Source: JANRKN01 sp033763435 (GTDB taxonomy: Bacteria; Planctomycetota; Phycisphaerae; Phycisphaerales; UBA1924). Taken from it: 5,462 nt of DNA. Under the pieces are notes generated by a model. It was not told the DNA's origin. It saw only the letters and a program-made list of their open reading frames with translations, and made no database searches. The stretch spans positions 1 to 5,462 of the forward strand of contig JANRKN010000119.1 in NCBI GenBank assembly GCA_033763435.1. The letters are read 5' to 3'. Each line of letters opens with the position of its first letter. Within the stretch, counting starts at the first letter, position 1. The translations under genes and the position numbers were made by a program. Positions 1 through 5,462 of the stretch are shown in pieces.

Positions 1-869
1 TCGAGCCCGGTGCGGAGGGCCCAGGCCTTGTCGGCGGGCGAGGCCGCGCCTTGGGCCTTGGCGAGCGCGTCGGTGAGGGCGCTGCGTGCGTCGGCGTTGA
101 GCGAGGCCCGTCCGAGGTCCAGCAGCGCGCGGCTGGTGATCTCGTAGATCGCCGCGCACGCCGCGGGCTGCCCTTCGTTGAACAGAGGCGCGCCGCGCTC
201 AATCGCGAGCTCGATCAGCCGCGACGCCGCGGCAGGGTCGGCGGCGGAGCTCATCGCGCCGCGTGACGATTCCGACTTCTCAGGCTTGGCCGTTGGCAGC
301 AGCACGGTATCGATCACGTGGATGATGCCGTTGCTCGCGCCCAGGTCGACCGTCGTGACGCGTGAGCCGTTGACGAGCAGCCGGCCCTCGCTGAACGTCA
401 CGCGGAGCTCTTCGCCGTTGAGCGTCTTGACGCGCCCGGCCTTGAGCAGATCGGCGGCGTCGAAGCGGCCCGACGCGACGTGCAGCGTGAGGATCGCCGT
501 GAGCTTGTCCTTGTTCTCCGGCTTGAGCAGGTCGCGGAGCGTGTTCTTGTCGATCTTCCCGAAGGCCGAGTCGGTCGGCGCGAAGACCGTGAGCGGCCCG
601 GGCTGCTTCAGGGCCTCGACCAGCCCCGCGGCCTCGAGGGCCTTGGCCAGCGTGCCGAACGAGCCCGCGCCCACGGCCGTGTCCACGATGTCCTTGGTCG
701 GCTGCGCCGAGGTCGACTGAGTTTGGGTCTGTCCCTGCGCCGCGAGGGAGATCGCCGCGCGAACGCTCGCACCGATCTCGGGGCGCGTCGCCGCCGCGCC
801 GAGGCCCGCCGTTGAAACGATCACCGTCGCCAGAAGTGTGCGCGACACCGCCTTGGACCAATCTGCCAT
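1..869 (-). CDS. Secreted fasciclin (FAS1) domain protein, 3' end outside the window
   Basis: The frame stays open from an ATG at 869 to the left edge (289 codons, no stop). AAAGGA at 880-885 lies 10 nt before the ATG and supports this start. Residues 1-27 look like a Sec signal peptide or anchor: K6 and R10, then a hydrophobic run ending in Ala. A Gln/Thr/Ser-rich linker follows (about 43-58). Residues 59-192 form one FAS1 domain: the H1 motif TVFAPTDSAF is at 94-103, the LTLHV segment (equivalent to YHV) at 127-131, and the H2-like NGIIHVIDTVLLP at 180-192. After a short linker comes a mainly helical C-terminal part (about 210-289) with the motif GAPLFNEGQPAACAAIYE at 226-243; I cannot name this domain. 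FAS1 domains generally act outside the cytoplasm in adhesion or matrix binding, and the ligand here is unknown. The upstream hppA terminator suggests the gene has its own promoter. The FAS1 call is firm; the role is not. Confidence 0.93.
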   Translation of the reverse strand, partial: MADWSKAVSRTLLATVIVSTAGLGAAATRPEIGASVRAAISLAAQGQTQTQSTSAQPTKDIVDTAVGAGSFGTLAKALEAAGLVEALKQPGPLTVFAPTDSAFGKIDKNTLRDLLKPENKDKLTAILTLHVASGRFDAADLLKAGRVKTLNGEELRVTFSEGRLLVNGSRVTTVDLGASNGIIHVIDTVLLPTAKPEKSESSRGAMSSAADPAAASRLIELAIERGAPLFNEGQPAACAAIYEITSRALLDLGRASLNADARSALTDALAKAQGAASPADKAWALRTGL

Positions 870-1113
870 GGTCAAACCATCCTTTGCCGAACCGCGTTGT
901 GATTGGGAACTCGCGCCCGGGTCGTCGATCGGCGAGGGGTTCAGCTCGCCGCGATCGTGCTCGGGGGCGCCTTCAACCGTCCGGCGTTTCAGGCCCGATC
1001 ACGCGAGAGCGTCCACGAGTCGCCCTCCGCGTGCCTTCCCCAGTCCCCGGGTGGCCCGCACGTCTGACCGAAGGATTTCGCCCATGCCCCGCGGGCCGGA
1101 TGCACGCGGCACG
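870..1113. other. Non-coding gap upstream of the FAS1 gene
   Basis: About 245 bases lie between the FAS1 start and the hppA terminator, and I see no credible gene in them. Plus-strand open frames here are Arg/Pro/Ser-rich, lack a ribosome binding site and overlap the FAS1 gene or the terminator. The FAS1 promoter should be here on the minus strand, but I found no convincing -35/-10 pair. Two short words in this gap (1020-1031 and 1040-1050) recur in the leader and promoter region of hppA. Confidence 0.6.
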
Positions 1114-1147
1114 AAAAAGGCCCGCCCCCAGCGGTGGGGACGGGCCT
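1114..1147 (-). terminator. Intrinsic terminator of hppA
   Basis: Read on the minus strand, a 13-bp stem with one C/A mismatch and a 4-nt loop (1118-1147) is followed directly by five T residues (1118-1114). The outer stem is AGGCCCG paired with CGGGCCT, and the inner part is CCCCA paired with TGGGG. It begins 40 nt after the hppA stop codon. The T tract is only on the minus-strand side, so it serves hppA and separates it from the FAS1 gene. Confidence 0.88.
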
Positions 1148-1187
1148 GAATAAACGGACCGGTGGGTTCGTCGCGGGTGCGCCCCGA

Positions 1188-4004
<2,817 letters not shown>

Positions 4005-4009
4005 ATGCG

Positions 4010-4014
4010 CTCCC
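4010..4014 (-). promoter_or_regulatory. Shine-Dalgarno of hppA that decides its start
   Basis: GGGAG on the minus strand ends 5 nt before the ATG at 4004. It favours that codon over the in-frame ATG at 4016, which it overlaps in part and which has only a weak purine run upstream. Choosing 4004 also places the hydrophobic signal-like segment close to the N-terminus. Confidence 0.7.
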
Positions 4015-4083
4015 ATGAGGCTTGCCGACCGTCGCGGGCGATCCTTCACCCGCACGCGTGCCAGTCCCCGGACCAACCATCGG

Positions 4084-4111
4084 CCGCGGGAGCGATCATC
4101 GCCCTCCGCGG
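4084..4111. repeat. Imperfect 28-bp inverted repeat over the hppA -10 region
   Basis: CCGCGG at 4084-4089 and again at 4106-4111 bracket GAGCGAT and ATCGCCC, giving a dyad centred on C4097 with one bulged base and one G/T wobble. It covers the proposed -10 box and the start-site region of hppA. That is where a repressor operator would lie, but a dyad rich in CG can also arise by chance. The central loop is too short for a stable hairpin unless the inner pairs open. Confidence 0.4.
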
Positions 4112-4124
4112 TCCTGTGTGTCAA
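4095..4124 (-). promoter_or_regulatory. Putative sigma-70-type promoter of hppA
   Basis: On the minus strand a perfect TTGACA (4124-4119) is followed after 18 nt by GATGAT (4100-4095), which matches four of six positions of TATAAT. Transcription would start near 4088 and give a leader of about 84 nt before the ATG at 4004. The site lies between the rpsU terminator and hppA, where a promoter is required. The -10 match is modest and the spacing one base long, so it remains a prediction. Confidence 0.5.
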
Positions 4125-4181
4125 CTTTCCCCACCCAACGGACGCTCCACCGACCCCCGTCCGCAAAGCGTGTTCCCACAG

Positions 4182-4211
4182 AACACAAAGGCCCCCGGAT
4201 GAGCGGGGGCC
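4182..4211 (-). terminator. Intrinsic terminator of rpsU
   Basis: A perfect 8-bp G/C stem (CGGGGGCC at 4204-4211 paired with GGCCCCCG at 4190-4197) encloses a 6-nt loop. On the minus strand it is followed by TTTGTGTT (4189-4182). It starts 18 nt after the rpsU stop codon and separates rpsU from hppA. Confidence 0.85.
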
Positions 4212-4229
4212 GCGTGGTTCGTTGCTGGT

Positions 4230-4466
4230 TCAGGCCGCCGAGGGCTTGGGCCCGCGGCCCTGCGACTTGCCGCGCGGCGGAAGGTCGCCCTTCACCCGGC
4301 GCGACACGCTCTTGCGGGCCGCACGACGGCGACGCTCCGAAGGCTTCTCGTAAAACTCCTTGCGGCGGATGTCCTTGGTCAGGCCCTCACGCTCGCAGAG
4401 CTTCTTAAACCGGCGGAGCAGCTGCTCCGTACCCTCGCCCGCCCGAGCCTTCACGCGAATCGCCAT
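4230..4466 (-). CDS. rpsU: 30S ribosomal protein bS21
   Basis: This 78-residue, strongly basic protein is a small-subunit component that in other bacteria sits near the anti-Shine-Dalgarno end of 16S rRNA and helps translation initiation. The bS21 signature is clear: LLRRFKKLCEREG at 16-28, then RRKEFYEKPSERRRRAAR at about 34-51, where the REFYEKP core is typical of the family. Length is close to the E. coli protein (71 aa); the extra residues are a Gly/Pro/Lys-rich tail ending in KPSAA. GAGGA at 4473-4477 lies 6 nt before the ATG at 4466 and fixes the start. The gene has its own terminator and is divergent from the NYN nuclease gene. I found no convincing promoter in the 197-bp gap upstream. 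Confidence 0.96.
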   Translation of the reverse strand: MAIRVKARAGEGTEQLLRRFKKLCEREGLTKDIRRKEFYEKPSERRRRAARKSVSRRVKGDLPPRGKSQGRGPKPSAA

Positions 4467-4599
4467 GCCAGTTCCTCGTTCAGTCCGATGTGTTCGGTTC
4501 GTTCTTCGTCCGAGTCACGACGCCCATCCCGATGCCGCGGCACGCGGACCGGGAATCCCCGCCCAGCCCGGCCGCGAAAACTCCGCAACCAACGCATCC

Positions 4600-4626
4600 T
4601 GACGGGCCCCAATCAAAGGGCCCTCA
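4600..4626. repeat. Inverted repeat in the rpsU / NYN divergent intergenic region
   Basis: GGGCCC at 4604-4609 and 4618-4623 can pair around an 8-nt A-rich loop. TGA (4600-4602) and TCA (4624-4626) extend the stem to nine pairs with one bulged C. No T tract follows on either strand, so it is unlikely to be an intrinsic terminator. It lies about 37 nt before the NYN gene start and could be an operator or a leader hairpin; I cannot tell which. Confidence 0.4.
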
Positions 4627-4663
4627 CCCTCGCCGATCAAGCCCCCGCCCGACGGTTCCTTCC

Positions 4664-5410
4664 ATGCTCCTCATCGACGCGTACAACGTCCTCTGGGCCG
4701 CCAGCCGCGTCGGGCTCGAACCCCTCGAACTCGCGGACCTCGCGCGACTCCTCATCGACAGCCGCTACGGACGCCGACCGGCCCTCCTCGTCTGCGACGG
4801 CGTCCCCGAAGGCTTCGCTGCCTCCCTCGGGCGCCTGGGGGATCTCTTGGGTGGGCGGGTCCGGATTCGCTGCGCCGGGCCCGGCCGCGAGGCGGATGAT
4901 GTCATCGAGGAGCTTCTGGAAGCCGCGCCTGAGCAAGGGCTTGCGCGCGGCTGGGTGGTGGTGACCAGCGACCGAAGGCTGATCCGGGCGGCGCGGGTGG
5001 TGGGGGCGCGGGCGATGGACGCGGAGGATTTCCTGCGTCACCTCGCGGCCGACGACCTTCGGGGTCGAACGGCACCCAAGCGTCCGGCGTTCGCGACCGA
5101 CCTGCCGCTGGACCCGTACTCCGTCGGCCAGTGGATGCGCGAGTTCGGGCTTGATGCCTCCGACCTGCCGACGCCCGCGCGACGCGCCGAGCTCGCTCCC
5201 GTACCGCGGGCTCCGAAGCCGGCCGCGCCACAAGCCCCGCCCCGGGCCCCGGACGAGACGCTCCCCGATGATCGACTGGACGCCGAACTGTGGGCGGCCG
5301 GGCTCGACGCGGTCGATATCGACATGGAACGATGGCTCAAGCTCAACCCTCCAACAGAGTCCTCTCGCGCGCCCCGCGTCTCCCCAGGTCGGCGTCCGCG
5401 CTCGCGCTGA
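4664..5410 (+). CDS. NYN/PIN-like RNase of the YacP type with Pro-rich tail
   Basis: The 248-aa product starts with a NYN (PIN-like) nuclease fold. The first strand MLLIDAYNVLW (1-11) carries D5 and N8. ALLVCDG (40-46) carries D45. EADDVIEELL (76-85) carries D78 and D79, and VVVTSDRRL (98-106) carries S102 and D103. These are the acidic metal-binding positions of the family, which includes B. subtilis YacP/Rae1, a ribosome-linked mRNA endonuclease; the substrate here is unknown. The domain ends near residue 135. A tail follows with DPYSVGQWMREFGLD (150-164), a Pro/Ala-rich linker (about 177-200) and a conserved-looking helical end, DAELWAAGLDAVDIDMERWL (206-225). The ATG at 4664 is chosen because the fold begins right there; upstream codons back to 4490 encode Pro/Arg-rich filler. 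No Shine-Dalgarno is visible, so initiation may be leaderless or weak. The 3' end overlaps a lipoprotein gene. Confidence 0.85.
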   Translation: MLLIDAYNVLWAASRVGLEPLELADLARLLIDSRYGRRPALLVCDGVPEGFAASLGRLGDLLGGRVRIRCAGPGREADDVIEELLEAAPEQGLARGWVVVTSDRRLIRAARVVGARAMDAEDFLRHLAADDLRGRTAPKRPAFATDLPLDPYSVGQWMREFGLDASDLPTPARRAELAPVPRAPKPAAPQAPPRAPDETLPDDRLDAELWAAGLDAVDIDMERWLKLNPPTESSRAPRVSPGRRPRSR

Positions 5411-5462
5411 TGCTGCTCGTGGTCGCTGGCTGCGCCTCGGACCCGCAGCAGCACGGCGTGAC
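5332..5462 (+). CDS. Lipoprotein, N-terminal part only (cut by right edge)
   Basis: From an ATG at 5332 the frame stays open to the window end (43 complete codons). It encodes an Arg-rich n-region (residues 1-20), a hydrophobic core ALALMLLVVA (22-31) and the lipobox VAGC with Cys at residue 33, then SDPQQHG. This is a textbook signal for export and lipid attachment by Lgt and signal peptidase II. The start overlaps the last 79 nt of the NYN gene in another frame, which implies co-transcription and possibly coupled translation. A second ATG at 5410 overlaps the NYN stop (TGATG), but starting there would leave no basic n-region, so 5332 is preferred. The ribosome binding site at 5332 is weak (GGAA very close to the ATG). 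The mature protein lies outside the window, so its function is unknown. Confidence 0.65.
   Translation, partial: MAQAQPSNRVLSRAPRLPRSASALALMLLVVAGCASDPQQHGV

Noticed and set aside
280..861. Minus-strand open frame of 193 codons over the FAS1 gene
   Set aside because: It is in another frame of the same strand and is Arg/Gly-rich with no motif. The FAS1 frame has a signal peptide, a ribosome binding site and clear domain motifs.
910..935. Possible ECF-type promoter (GGAAC followed by GTC) on the plus strand near 905-930
   Set aside because: It points away from the FAS1 gene and towards no plus-strand gene; the words are short enough to occur by chance.
4005..4166. N-terminal extension of hppA to the upstream ATG at 4166
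   Set aside because: It would place the predicted promoter inside the coding region, has no ribosome binding site and adds an Arg-rich stretch before the signal-like segment.
4490..4663. N-terminal extension of the NYN gene to the ATG at 4490
   Set aside because: The added residues are Pro/Arg/Ser-rich with no fold, while the nuclease domain begins exactly at the ATG at 4664.
4637..5233. Minus-strand open frame opposite the NYN gene
   Set aside because: Arg/Pro/Gly-rich with no recognisable domain; it is the antisense shadow of the nuclease gene.

Overview
This window looks like a piece of a high-G+C bacterial chromosome (about two-thirds G+C by eye). The style of the genes suggests a Planctomycetota-like organism, perhaps Phycisphaerae. 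That placement is inferred from remembered resemblance of the fasciclin protein and the pyrophosphatase and is not proven. I see no mobile element, CRISPR array, tRNA or rRNA, and no obvious novel multi-gene system.

Layout. Three genes lie on the minus strand. Reading from right to left they are rpsU (ribosomal protein bS21, 4230-4466), a large membrane-bound proton-type pyrophosphatase (hppA, 1188-4004), and a secreted fasciclin (FAS1) protein that runs off the left edge (1-869). rpsU and hppA are each followed by a convincing intrinsic terminator (4182-4211 and 1114-1147), so these three genes are probably separate transcription units. A TTGACA-type promoter for hppA lies at 4095-4124 and is overlapped by an imperfect dyad. 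Two genes point the other way on the plus strand. One encodes a NYN/PIN-like RNase of the YacP type (4664-5410). The other is the start of a lipoprotein gene (from 5332) that overlaps the 3' end of the NYN gene out of frame and is cut by the right edge.

How they fit together. The pyrophosphatase uses PPi from biosynthesis to energise the membrane. Its motifs place it in a divergent branch of the family, with a lysine at the position that replaces the K+ cofactor, a signal-peptide-like N-terminus and a long hydrophilic insertion. The ribosomal protein and the YacP-like nuclease are divergently transcribed neighbours with possible links to translation and RNA turnover, but the sequence alone does not show they work together. 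The FAS1 protein and the lipoprotein are envelope proteins. The most useful points for a reader are the two edge-truncated genes (FAS1 and lipoprotein), the corrected starts of hppA and the NYN gene, and the unusual structure of the pyrophosphatase.
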